In this document: in pieces, positions 22,882 to 33,603 of the stretch | How positions within the stretch are numbered: position 1 is the stretch's first letter | How the letters are laid out: each line of letters opens with the position of its first letter | Source of the DNA: Suillus spraguei | Taxonomy: Eukaryota > Basidiomycota > Agaricomycetes > Boletales > Suillaceae | Direction of reading: 5' to 3' | NCBI GenBank assembly: GCA_016800925.1 | Contig: JABCPU010000182.1 | Span: 1 to 64,000 of the forward strand | Length of the DNA: 64,000 nucleotides | Made by a program: the position numbers and the translations under genes | Notes under the pieces: model-generated | The model's input: only the letters and a program-made list of their open reading frames with translations | Databases searched by the model: none | What the model was told of the DNA's origin: nothing

Positions 22882-24075
22882 ATGGCGGGCAAGAAGTGGG
22901 CTACTCCAGAGCAAGAGGAATTTCTCCTCAGCTTTATGTCTGAATTCCGCAAGAGTGCCGCAACCAAGAACTACAATGATTTCTTCACGCGCATCTGGGC
23001 TCTATGGTTTGAAAGGTGGTCTGAGGAACGTGTCATCTTCAAAGACATGCCAGATGACTATGTTCGCACCCTGGACACATTAAGGCTCTGGCAAGAGCAG
23101 TTGAGATGTGTCAGCAAGTCAGAACATGCACGAAAACCAGATAAACCATGTACTGTTTGATTTTACAGCAACTGGTTACCTGGTATAGGTGGTAGATAAA
23201 CCCTGCACGTCATGCTCGCTCAAAAGGCGCCAGGGGCATGCTAAAATTTGATACAGTCTTAAGTGGGGGCGTAGAACTCAAAGGTACATGGGCACCCCAA
23301 AAAATCGATATTTACTCGCACGAATTCTATGAAGCGAAGGTTAAGAATGTTGCAGACAATGCAATTACAACAGAAAACATCACCAATAGAGGCCTGAAGC
23401 TGAACAAGTGCCATGAGATCACATGGCAGATGTACTTGGAGGAAAGCGAGTCTGTCAAAGCAGATATTGATAGGAAGTATCACAAGGCGAAAGCAAATTT
23501 TGCAAAAAAGCACCAGCAGCTGAAGTCTGGGAAGCCATTAAAACTCAATGATGCCACAAAAGTGAAGTACGTACCTACTAATCAATTGAATGTCACATTA
23601 CTGACTTCAATCCTCTGCGGTAGAGCTATTCAGGAGCTAGGTCCAATGCTTGACTGCATCCTCAAGTATCTCGCGCACATTACAGGCAGGTGGAAATTTA
23701 CAGTTCTCATGGGAGGTCGTGATCCTAGGATGGGTGAAACATCAGTTTTCAAGTGAGCAACATTCGCAAACATAAGTAAAACTGTGCTTATCATAATCAA
23801 GCTATCACATAGGCAAACTTTAAAGTGGTGCCCAGTTCAATCATGTGTACAAAGACTTCAATGGAATGCAAGCTGCATTCCTGGTGTTCATTCAAAACAC
23901 TCTCGGTATAGCTGAATTTTCTAAATTCAGAGACACAGACTTACATGCTCCCCAATCAGCATTTGAGTCTACCCTACCACATGATGAGACGGCAGAGGAT
24001 GAAGACGAAGAGTCCTCATCAGACTGGGACTTTGACGAAGATAACAACAATAGACGAGGAAAGAGTGTTGAGGAG
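22882..24075 (+). pseudogene. Expanded agaricomycete family gene, 5' part, split by gypsy element 2
   Basis: Exons can be traced at 22882 to about 23115, a short exon near 23173 (NWLP), about 23257-23755, and about 23826-24075. The protein begins MAGKKWATPEQEEFLLSF, then has ARIWALWFERW-like aromatics, KIDIYSHEFYEAKVK, KFTVLMGGRDPRMG and a long acidic stretch EDEDEESSSDWDFDED. From memory this is a family found in many copies in mushroom genomes, with no known role. Introns have proper GT-AG ends and phases agree. The frame is cut after GTTGAGGAG by the gypsy element and resumes in the same frame at 31666. Confidence 0.7.
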
Positions 24076-24540
24076 TGTTACGAACTGGGGTGGCGTCACC
24101 AGCGACAGTGAAAAGACACAGACAGTCTGCTGGGAAGTTCTACAATGTCCAAAAGAGGACAAGGTGAAAGTATAAGAAACGTGTTCCGAGTACGATCAAT
24201 GGTTCGGCCTCAAAGACAAGTCTAAGAGGTTTCTACGAGAATAGAGACTAAGGCTAAGGAGTGCTTAGACTTAGAGACCGACTTAGGTTGGAGACCTAAG
24301 CAAAGGAAGTTCCAGGTAAAACCCAGTAAGATTAAAGTAAAGAATCTACTACAAGTACAACGTGCTTAAATAGGCCAATATGTGCGCACGGACCAAGAGA
24401 GGCGTGGGAAAGTAAGTGCGTATCCAAATAAGGAAGGCAACTATAGTACAGATGCATTGAGCATATGGGTCGGAGTCATGTTACGTAATATACAAAGTAA
24501 AAGGAAGTAGAGAATGAATAGGGGCACATACATTGTAACA
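24076..24540 (-). repeat. 3' LTR of gypsy element 2
   Basis: In element orientation it starts TGTTACAATGTATGTGCCCC and ends CCCAGTTCGTAACA. It lacks about 9 bp present in the other LTR (near 24285). Confidence 0.95.
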
Positions 24541-24553
24541 TTACCCCCTTTTT
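24541..24553 (-). other. Polypurine tract of gypsy element 2
   Basis: In element orientation AAAAAGGGGGTAA lies directly against the TGTTACA start of the 3' LTR, the expected plus-strand primer site. Confidence 0.8.
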
Positions 24554-24800
24554 ACATGTAGAGTCACCGACTCTAGTCATCCTGGTTCTCATAGTAAACA
24601 GGATTGTCACTATACTCATAATCTTCGTCAGCAACGGATCCACTCCTCATATACGCGGCTTCTTCAACGCTGGCGCGTCGCTTAGAGTCCCTCCTTTTCT
24701 CTGCTTGAATTCGTTCATTGTCAAGCTGTTGCTCCCAAGATCGAAGTGCGTCGTAGAATCCATCATCTTTCCAGGTTAACGTGAAAGGAGGAGTTCCGAC

Positions 24801-26113
24801 TCATCGAGGACAATAGATGGATAAATGAGTAGGCAACCAATATCTGCAAACTTTGCACTGATATTCTGCACAATTCTTCTGACGGTGTCCAAGTAGTCCA
24901 CAGACACGACACTTCATATTTTCATTGGGGTTGGAAATGGACTTGCGTAATGGTGATGGCGAAATGATGGGTTTGGGGCTAGTGGATCTGGCGCGTTTCT
25001 TCCCTTTATTCCGCTTCATTCATTTTAAGGCAAGGGTGTTGTCGCGCCTAAGTTGCGCTTGCTGGGTGGGAGTGAGAGTGTATGCCGACATGGGGAGGTC
25101 AGGAGTGGTTGCTCGTTCAGCAACCACAAGAAGCTCATTAGAGGAAGAAGGGGAAGTTATGCCGAAGTCTTTTACTAAGACTGTTGAGACAGGATCCATT
25201 GGACCAAATGACGACGGAATGGACATAGGAGGGTGAATGTGAAGGTCGCGAAGTCGAGGGCCGAGTGCTACTAATTCAGCAACAGGAATTCCTAACCTTT
25301 TTGCAGCTTCACATTGCTCTTTTGTGCAGGGCTCATATAGCCACGCGGGATAATCATGGGAGACTGTGACGGGAGGTGGTGAAATAGGAGATGGAGTTTG
25401 CGGAGAGGCGAGGTCGGCTTGCGTTTGTTGAAGATCAGTGATGGCTTCTTCGACTAGGTTTCTGGCTGCTCTGGTTTCAGCGACTGATTGCTGGATTGTT
25501 TCAACGACTGTTTCCGTAAGCTGTCTGATCTCTTGGACAGCAGTACATAAGCCAGTAAGGGCGCCAAGACTAGTATACATGCGCGAAGAAGGGGGTGCTG
25601 GAATAGGAAGTGGCGTATCTTCCTGGGAAGGGGAGGTCAAGCAATACCTGCTCGTCGTTCGGCCACGATGTGAATAGCCTCCTCAACGTCGCTCTTAAAA
25701 GTACTGGGAAGCAGCAGCATAGCGTAAGAACGAATGCGTTTTTGAAGATGAAGGAGACAATGGCGGTATGTGAGTTCTGTGGTTTTGTTGGCAGTTGTTT
25801 CGATAAGGGCTGCGGTGCGAATGATGTTGACGAGGAGTAAGGCGGGGAAAGTGCCTTTTTCAGTGAGGATTCTTTCGATTTCGAGAGCGTGTCCTTCACA
25901 AAGAAGGGCGGCTTCAATGTAGGAAGTATTGTCGATTTCAGTGGTAAGAGTTCCGTAGTTTTCTGCGTCGGAGTCGGAGTCATTGTTGGCAATGGTGATG
26001 GGGGTGATGTATGCAGTGGGGAAAGACATTTGAAACAGTGTTAGTTGATCAAGTGCTAGTGCGAGTTGATTGACTGAAGGGTAATCAGAGGGTATGTTGC
26101 TTCTTATAAGCAT
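24801..26113 (-). CDS. Extra 3' reading frames of gypsy element 2, with CCHC knuckle
   Basis: Downstream of the chromodomain, three successive frames cover most of the space before the LTR. The first (ATG 26113, overlapping the chromodomain end by 29 nt) encodes about 158 residues, mostly helical. The second (25640-25020) has a Pro-rich start, a predicted coiled coil ([18 protein letters not shown] onward) and a YPAWLYEPC segment. The third (25019-24801), separated only by a TGA, is basic and ends with a zinc knuckle [14 protein letters not shown] followed by a CKVC pair. They look like one protein with a frameshift and a stop. The usual gag knuckle is elsewhere (30.2 kb). The role is unknown; it could be an added nucleic-acid-binding or capsid-related protein. 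Confidence 0.6.
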
Positions 26114-29100
26114 TCAGGATTCGAGCGGAGTTCTTCAAGTTCTTTTCTGGGAGCCATTTGTTATCTCCCGATGAGTATCCTTTCCACGAAACGAGATAAC
26201 GTCGATGAGTGCCGGTTCCTTTGTGGGAAAGAATCGCTTCTACTTCGTATTCTTCTTCTTCTTCGATGATATCAGGTGGTGGTTCAAGGAAGTTCGGGCC
26301 ATGTACTCGTTTCGCTATAGGACGATAAGACAGAAGCGTGGAACGTAGGATGAATTTTCCACTGCGGAGGGAGTTTGAGTGTAAATGTGATGGGTGATAA
26401 GACATCTATGATCAGGAAAGGTCCGTATCGTTTTGGCGCAAGTTTCCTTGATGGGAGTTTGAACCTAAGATTAGTGGCAGATAGCCAAACCTTATCTCCG
26501 ATCTTCCATGAGTGTACTTATCTCCTCGGGATCATTCGGCCATTGTCTGCATGGCAATGTTATGACAAGCGATTGCTTCTTCTCTTATCTTCTGCAGGGA
26601 TCGTACTTGATCTTCTGCTGCAGGGACGGATGAATCAGGGATAAGATGAGGGATAGCGCGTGGTTCATATCCCATCATTAAATAGAAAGGTGATGCATTC
26701 CTTGCATCATGTTTTCGGTGGTTGTGGACAAATTCGGCGATTGGTAGGTGTTCTACCCAATCTTCAGGGTTGTTGCGGCAATAGATGCGTAGGTATGTTT
26801 CAAGTTCCTGATTAAGTCTTTCGGTTTGACCATCAGTCTGTGGGTGATAAGCCATAGATGGAGCGATGACGTAGTCGAGAAGTCAGGCAAGCTCCCTAGA
26901 GAAGCGAGATAGGAATTGCGGGCCTCAATCTGAGATGATTTTGTCATGGAGTCCAAATCGTCGGTAGATGTGTTTCAAGAATAGTTTAGCAATGCCTTCG
27001 GAAGTGATGGTTTTCAAACAAGGGATAATAATTACCCCCTTCATAAGGCCATGGTCTACCATGACCATGATATGTCAAAGCCTCCAGAGACGGGGAGGTC
27101 AGTGATAAGATCGACAGAGACCTGGGAGAAAGGCAGGATGCAGACGAGGGGATTGGGGTAAGTGGCGGTCGAACAGGGTGTGGATCAGCTTTCATTTGCT
27201 GACAAAGGGCACAACCTTCAACGTATTTCCAGATATACGAGCCCATAGCGGGCCACCACGCTTCCCGTTTAACGAGTTCTTCGGTTTTAAATCTACCGGA
27301 TGGCCCGCGGTAGGATGATCATGGTACCTTTGCAGGATAGCGGGACGGTGTGCTGGGGAAATATAGGCATGATTCTTAAAGTAGAGGATGTTCTCCTCAA
27401 TCTTCCAGTCAGAGAGTGCTGATTTCATGGGAGGAAGACATATGCCATCGAGGGCGTCGGACGCTGTTTTGAACACAGGGTCGTCGAGAGGGTCGGATGA
27501 TGATAAGACATCCTTCAGATCGGTATCAATAAGATGAACAAATAGAGCGTCGGGGAGGAGTGTCTGGTCCTCGTTATCGTCTTTGCCGGAGTCGTAGTCA
27601 GGCCAACGGGATAGTGCATCAGGTACTGCCAATTTAGTACCTGCAACGTGGTGTAGTTCAATGTCGTAGATAGACAAAATCAATTGCCAACGTGCTTGGT
27701 GACGAGTAAGCTTCTGTGCACTTCTAAAATACAGAAGGTTCTTGTGGTCGTGAATACCAGGACAGGGTGCGGGTTGCCTTCAAGATAATGACGCCATTCA
27801 TCCAGTGCCCGGATTACGGCAAGGAGTTCCCGATCGAAGATCTGGTAATTGCGTTCTGCAGGGTTCAAAGACTGCGAGAGATATGTGCATGGGTGATAAA
27901 CACCATTCTCATCGGTCTGTAAGAGAACTCCTCCAGTTGCTACAAGCGAAGCGTCGGTAGCAATGGCAAATTGTCGGGAAGGATCAGGGTTACGAAGTAC
28001 CAGTTGGGATGTGAAGCGTTGTTTTAATTCTTCGAAGGTGTCCATACATTCGGTTGACCAATCAAAGGCCTTATCTTTCTTTGTCAAATCGATAAGGGGT
28101 CGGGCGATGTCAGAATAGTGGGAAATGAACGTGCGGTAGAAGTTGCAAAAGCGAGGAATGACCAACATCTTTTACAGATTTCGGGACTGGCCATTCGGAG
28201 ATTCCCTTAGTCTTGGCGGTATCCATAGCAACTTGTCCGGGGCAATTATCATTCCGAGGTATTCCACTTCTTCTGCATCGAAGGTACATTTCTCCGGTTT
28301 CAAGAACAGGTGTTCTTTTCGTATCTTCATCAAAACCCGTCTTGTCCATTCTCGATGTTCTGCCATGGTGGTAGAGAAAATTAGGATATTGTCCATGTAG
28401 ATAACCATCCATCCCTCATTGATCTCCTGCTGGAAGGTTTGATTCATGTATGCTTGGAAAGTTGCCGGTGAATTGCAGAGGCCAAAGAACATGATGTTTG
28501 GTTCAAAAAGGCCGAATTCCATTGTAAAAGCAGCTTTCCAGCGATCATCGGGATGAATGCGAATATTATTATAGCCAGACCGGATATCCATTTTCGTGAA
28601 GAACTGTGCATTATGAAGACGTGCGACAAGGGAGATAGGGAGTGGGAGTGGATAGGCGTTCTTTACTGTCCAATCATTGATGTAGCGATAATCTTGACAG
28701 GGACGCAATTCTCCGCTCTTCTTTCCCACAAAGAAGAAACCACTGGCTTGGGGTGATTTCGATTCTGAGATAAAACCTTTTGCAACGTTTTCATCGATAA
28801 ACGTTTTGACGGCAGCGTGTTCTTTTTCCGATAGCGGGTAAACCTTAGACGTGCGGGGAATGAAACCGGGTTTAGTATCGATCCGATAATCAATACTGGG
28901 GCGTTCGGGGGGTAGTTTGTTTAATCCGTCTTTAGCAAAGACGTCTGCAAAGTTGTGTAAATAGTCCGGAACTAGTTCTTCGAAGGATTTCTTTTCTTTT
29001 CCTTCTCATCCGTGGCAAATTCCTGAGCTTTATTACTGTATTTTGGAGGAGGAAGAGGAATTGTGGAATAGTTGGAGAGTTGTTCGAATCGAGAAGTCCC

Positions 29101-30186
29101 ATCATGTGTGAGGGGCGGTCCATGGATACTTCTTCTATAACTCTCATACTAACTCCATCGGTGTCGTATTCCACAAGAAATTCTCCATCACCAAGTTCGT
29201 AGGATGAAATTTCACAGACTTCTGGTGCGTGCCAAACATCTTGCATGGTGTTGAATTGTTCATCATCCTCTGTTGGGATCAACGAGGGCACGGATTCTTC
29301 GTCATCGGGGACTTCTTCAATTGACGCTGGAAGAGTTTTTGGAGGAACATAGAACTTGGATAATTTCGGTACATTGGTATCCGTCCTGGGATTTCTTCTT
29401 CTGCTTTTCTCTTTCCATGCTTCTGTTCTTTTATGGCTGTTGCTCAACAGGTTCTTGTCCGGCCCGATGCTCGGCTCGGATTCATTCTTGCGCTTTTCTG
29501 CGCGGGGAATTGGCGACACTGGTCGTGGCAATTGTACATGTGGAGTGGGATCGATGGTGCATGGTGTTTGTACCTCTGGTTCTGAATCATTAGAGGTAGA
29601 AGGGATGATAAGGGATCTTGGAAGTCGGGAATGTTGCCATTTTGAATGATGATTGAAGAGTTGGGGCAATCCATTCTTCTTCCGATCCGTATCTATGTCA
29701 ATTTCGATTTCATCTGACTTCGCTGTTCGAGGAAGGGCAAGTGTTTCAGCAGCCCAATCTATACTTGGGTTCATTGCCCGTAACCACGGAATCCCCAGAA
29801 GGATTTGATCTCTTCTTCCTAATTTGGTGATATTGAATTTTCCATACATGGTCTTTCATCAATTTTGACCATGAGGAGACAGTAGTGTGTGATTGGTCCC
29901 CCTTTTATAAGAGTTCCATCTGCCGTAGTAACTCGAAACGGTGTTTTGATTTTCGTCGTGTGATTTGATGGAGTTTCACAAACTCTTCAGAGATGAACGT
30001 TCCGGCTGCGCCTGAATCAATCACAGCGGTGGTGTCGACGGATTTTAAATGAGTACGCGAGTGAAGGGTGATAGGGACATGAAGTTCTTTTCTTTCACCT
30101 ACGGCGCGTACAAGTCTTAGTAATACATTGGGAGAAACATATGTCGAGTCTTTGTTTCTCCAATTCAAAAATTCGCGACAATCCAT
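26085..30186 (-). pseudogene. Pol polyprotein of gypsy element 2, frameshifted
   Basis: In order: an aspartic protease with VIDSGAAGTFIS near 30020 and ILLGIPWL near 29790. The reverse transcriptase (about 28900-28180) has LRPCQDYRYIN, MDIRSGYNNIRI, FGLCNSPATFQ and the active site YMDNILIFS, where YxDD is usual. RNase H (about 28170-27690) has ATDASLVATGGVLLQ and YQIFDRELLAVI. An integrase with zinc-binding CALCQQMK near 27190 and MAYHPQTDGQTERLNQ near 26850 is followed by a chromodomain, [18 protein letters not shown], at about 26130-26270. Reading requires several frame changes (for example near 29925, 28170, 27270 and 26900), so no single pol protein can be made. Confidence 0.88.
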
Positions 30187-31001
30187 CTTACAGTTTCTTC
30201 ATCGTCTTCTCCTTCTTTGACTTCAGTTTGTCGGAGTGGGGTCTTCTTCTTTCTGTCAGGACAATTATGGATGCGATGTCCTGTCTTCTTGCATCTGAAG
30301 CATTGTCCCTTCTTCATGCAGTCAGATCTCTCCGTATCGGAGATTCGATCTATGACCATTGCGTTGGAGTCACGATTAGGTATATATCGTGCATTCCCAT
30401 AGTTCTTTTTCTTCTGTTGTGGAGCATGACGTGTCCTCATGGCTTGGAGACTATGATGGGCGTTGTCGATGGCAACGCATTGCAGCACAACGTCTCGAAA
30501 TATTTCTGAAACATCTCCTGTTGCGAAAAGCTTTGTAAGGATACCCCAGTTCAGGCCATCCTGGAAGAACTGGATTTTCATTGCATTGTCGGTGATATGA
30601 GCCTTGGCTGCAAGTGCCTCAAAGTTGGCAATATAGGTGTGAAGATCTCCACTTCCTTGTTTGAGGTCCCTGAGTTTCATGAGTGCAGTCCCCTTTGTAT
30701 CCACTGGGTCGAAGGCTTCTTTGAAACTTTTCATAAAATCCACCATAGTCCCATAACCAACTTTTTGTCCAGAAGTGTCGGTTGATTGGGCGTGGTCAAG
30801 GAATTGCTCTTTCCAAGATTTGGCATTTTTTTCGGTCATGAAGGATGTTATGAAAATGATCTTCTGCTTGTTGGTAGTGTAAAGCATTTCATTGATGTCG
30901 AAGTGCAGGTTGCACGACTGGATAAACTCACGAGAGTTATCGCGATCTCCATCAAAACCGTTTGGTTGACCGATCTTGTATTCAAATTCTTTGGTCGTCA
31001 T
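30165..31001 (-). CDS. Gag protein of gypsy element 2
   Basis: An open frame of 278 residues from ATG 31001. The first 190 residues are the helical capsid-like part found in Ty3/gypsy gag (KQKIIFITSFM, a W.EQF segment, DPVDTKGTALMKLRDLKQG, ANFEALAAKA). A zinc knuckle CFRCKKTGHRIHNC of CX2CX4HX4C form lies at about residue 237, and a Lys-rich tail follows. It would package the element RNA into particles. It ends within the start of the protease frame, which overlaps it by 22 nt in another frame, suggesting a frameshift link to pol. It is the only fully open gene of the element. Confidence 0.85.
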   Translation of the reverse strand: MTTKEFEYKIGQPNGFDGDRDNSREFIQSCNLHFDINEMLYTTNKQKIIFITSFMTEKNAKSWKEQFLDHAQSTDTSGQKVGYGTMVDFMKSFKEAFDPVDTKGTALMKLRDLKQGSGDLHTYIANFEALAAKAHITDNAMKIQFFQDGLNWGILTKLFATGDVSEIFRDVVLQCVAIDNAHHSLQAMRTRHAPQQKKKNYGNARYIPNRDSNAMVIDRISDTERSDCMKKGQCFRCKKTGHRIHNCPDRKKKTPLRQTEVKEGEDDEETVRWIVANF

Positions 31002-31186
31002 GTTTGATGATTTGTCTGGTGAGTTGTACTTTCTCGATGCCTACATGCGCTGTCTTGCTGTCCGTTAGGGCTTGTCTTCTGTCAGAGGGCTTCTCTTGAC
31101 AATCGGTTCTAGCGTACACATACGCTAACAATCAGGGTTCGGGGTCGAAGACTGGATAGTCAACGATCACGTAGACTTTAATCTTT
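31002..31186 (-). other. Leader of gypsy element 2
   Basis: The 185-bp leader lies between the 5' LTR and the gag ATG. It should contain the primer-binding site, but the sequence next to the LTR (AAAAGATTAAAGTC in element orientation) shows no tRNA complement I can name. Confidence 0.5.
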
Positions 31187-31660
31187 TGTTACGAACTGGG
31201 GTGGCATCACCAGCGACAGTGAAAAGACACAGATGGTCTGCTGGGAAGTTCTACAATGTCCAAAAGAGGACAAGGTGAAAGTACAAGAAACGTGTTCCGA
31301 GTACGATCAAGGGTTCGGCCTCAAAGACAAGTCTAAGAGGTTTCTACGAGAATAGAGACTAAGGCTAAGGAGTGCTTCGACTTAGAGACGATTCAAGATG
31401 ACTTAGGTTGGAGACCTAAGCAAAGGAAGTTCCAGGTAAAACCCAGTAAGATTAAAGTAAAGAATCTACTACAAGTACAACGTGCTTAAATAGGCCAATA
31501 TGTGCGCACGGACCAAGAGAGCGTGGGAAAGTAAGTGCGTATCCAAATAAGGAAGGCAACTATAGTACAGATGCATTGAGCATATGGGTCGGAGTCATGT
31601 TACGTAATATACAAAGTAAAAGGAAGTAGAGAATGAATAGGGGCACATATGATTGTAACA
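31187..31660 (-). repeat. 5' LTR of gypsy element 2
   Basis: A 474-bp LTR with TGTTAC/GTAACA ends, paired with 24076-24540. The AGGAG target duplication follows at 31661-31665. Confidence 0.95.
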
Positions 31661-32557
31661 AGGAGGATATGAGTCAAGTTGAGGATCTTGCAACCTTTGA
31701 TACAAACAACCTGTATCAAATGACTCCCCAAACTGATGAAATTCTCGAGGATCACGCTGTGAGTAATAGCTTACCAATATGCAGTGAAATGTGTCTCACC
31801 GTGCCACAGAGTGGCTCACATACTCCATTGGATACCCTCTTGGATTCTGCATTGCCCAAAGCGTTTCCCACAACTGCTAGCCATGCATCAGCTGATGCAT
31901 CAATGGCACTTGGCAGCATGGCTGGAACTGTTGATAATTCATTGCTCGCTACCAAATTTCTTTCTCACTCTACTGCTTTCGACCCCATTGTAGCAGGCAC
32001 CGCCGATTTCTCTGCCTTCAATCCCCATGCCTTCACTGCTATTGTCAACAATCCCTACTTTGAGCCTGGTGCCCTTGACAATGACTGGTCCATGCGGGCC
32101 CTTGATACTACGACAAGTTGTCAGATTTGCCTGTGCAGTCTCCACCCAACCTGACATCTCCAGACAACTGTGATTGCCCTCCATCAATCAAGAAATGGAG
32201 GTGCTGCTCCCTGCTGTCCCATCTGCGAATAGCAAGGAAGGACAGGACGATAATTCACTTCTCAACCAGCTGGAGGTTCATCCTCACCGTGGGGCACACA
32301 GATGGCATGTTGACAGATTCCTGGCTCCTACATCATCCATGGACCCACCTGCATTGCCAGAGCCTCTGGCAGTGCACATGGAGATGAATGTGCCTTGTCT
32401 CCGTGCACATAACAATGTTCCTTTCAATCCACAAGAGCATGATAACAACATTGGAGTCCCAGCACGTCGTGCTCACCCTGCAGACTCATGGAAGTATGTC
32501 TGTTTTATTTTGTTGCAAAAATACACTAATAAACTCCACAGAAAGGCTCAGCACTAG
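31661..32557 (+). pseudogene. Expanded agaricomycete family gene, 3' part
   Basis: Taking out gypsy element 2 with one AGGAG copy rejoins GTTGAGGAG with GATATGAGTCAAG, giving an unbroken frame KSVEEDMSQVEDLATFD. This frame runs to 32152-32154. A later segment in another frame (32174-32557, PSINQEMEVLLPAV and a PADSWK end before a GTATGT donor) probably follows through an intron. The region is rich in Ser, Thr, Pro and Ala with no recognised domain. The gene was evidently intact until the insertion. Confidence 0.65.
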
Positions 32558-32718
32558 TACTCTTGAATGGTAGGGTTGTGAGAGTCCAGTCAATGTCCTA
32601 CATTTAGAGTGTGTGTATATACTTGTAATGTCCTGTATCAAATATTGTGTCGCACCTGCAATACAATTATTTTGACTCCATACTACATAATCAGAACAAG
32701 GTGGCGGAATGGAGTGAG

Positions 32719-32822
32719 GGACTTAGTGAATTCAAAGCTTAAACGGACTTAGTGAATTCAAAGCTTGAATGGACTTAGTGAATTTAAGGCTCATACAGAC
32801 TTAGTGAATTCAAAACTCGAAC
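32719..32822 (+). repeat. 26-bp tandem repeat, four units
   Basis: The unit GGACTTAGTGAATTCAAAGC plus 6 bases starts at 32719, 32745, 32771 and 32797, with a few substitutions in later units. Confidence 0.95.
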
Positions 32823-32869
32823 CCTATCACTAATCCCAAAGGAGAGCTGGAACAGGTAAGAGGCCTACT

Positions 32870-33300
32870 TAAAGTGAATACTGAGTACTGAGTAGCCGAA
32901 TGCCAAAGAATTAGAGTATGTAAGCAGAAAAGACAGAAAGAGACCTACTAAAGTGAGTACTGAGTGGCCGGATACCAAAGAATTAGAGTATGTAAGCAAG
33001 GTACTATCAGGGCGAAGCGGGGAAGCAAGGAGTAGGTAAGCAAGGTACTGCCGGGAGCAGGGTATATAGGGCACGACGAATGGACGAGTGCTAAATATGG
33101 ATGGAGGAGTGCTAGATATGGACGGATGAGTGCTAAATATGGGCAGCACAGCCCAAATATGTACCGGACGGATGATGCATCAGTGTCAGATCCCTGATGC
33201 ATTAATAATGCATCACACAATGAGCAAGCTTGATGCATCACAAAGCTAGGCTACTTAGCCTGCTCTAATGCATCAATATTACACTATTGCCTGATGTTGA
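32870..33300. repeat. Further short repeats and TGATGCATCA palindromes
   Basis: A unit of about 55 bp containing CCAAAGAATTAGAGTATGTAAGCA is repeated near 32871 and 32951. A GTGCTAAATATGG-type unit is repeated three times near 33090-33140. The palindrome TGATGCATCA occurs at 33173 and 33231, with variants near 33195 and 33267. Confidence 0.85.
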
Positions 33301-33314
33301 TACTTCGCCACGAC

Positions 33315-33525
33315 TATTTGTCAGAACAAATCAATTAAGTTAGTCAGTGCTGACTGACTATTTTTGGTCAACACTGACTGAACGCCTGACAACACTCAGA
33401 TTTAGAAATTGAACATGCCAGGATCAAAAGCAAATCATCTCTTACCACATTTTATCCTTGTACTCGCGATGACTCGCATGGCAACTATCTTGTCATCACT
33501 TTTTCGAAGGGGACTGACGTGGCTA
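33315..33525 (+). repeat. Direct repeat 5' of the protease gene (left copy)
   Basis: About 200 bp, including GTCAGTGCTGACTGACTATTTTTGG, CACATTTTATC and ATGACTCGCAT motifs, recurs at about 35360-35555 on the other side of the protease gene. It covers the proximal upstream region of that gene. Confidence 0.9.
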
Positions 33526-33560
33526 AGGTGCTCAACATTTCCATCGCGTTTGCTATCACA

Positions 33561-33568
33561 TATATAAT
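33561..33568 (+). promoter_or_regulatory. TATA-like box of the protease gene
   Basis: TATATAAT lies 36 nt before the ATG at 33604 in a region with no other gene start. Confidence 0.45.
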
Positions 33569-33603
33569 GGGCCACCGAGTATGATATGACTTTCCAGTGA
33601 GTC

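Larger units (their letters stand above)
24076..31660 (-). mobile_element. Complete Ty3/gypsy (chromodomain) retrotransposon
   Basis: LTRs at 24076-24540 and 31187-31660 bracket gag, protease, reverse transcriptase, RNase H, integrase, a chromodomain and extra 3' reading frames, all on the minus strand. The outer flanks are AGGAG at 24071-24075 and at 31661-31665, a perfect 5-bp target duplication. By eye the two LTRs differ by fewer than about ten substitutions and a few small indels, so the insertion is fairly young. Pol is nevertheless broken by several frame changes, so this copy is probably non-autonomous. Confidence 0.95.

Noticed and set aside
29273..29649. Plus-strand hydrophobic frames inside gypsy element 2
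   Set aside because: Antisense to pol with no domain; chance frames.
28932..29849. Open frame of 305 codons as a separate gene
   Set aside because: Its start carries the protease C-terminal GIPWL segment and it lies between protease and RT, so it is part of gypsy pol.
1..32600. CRISPR arrays or bacterial-type operons
   Set aside because: All repeats are LTRs, LINE target duplications or minisatellites; introns and gene content are fungal.
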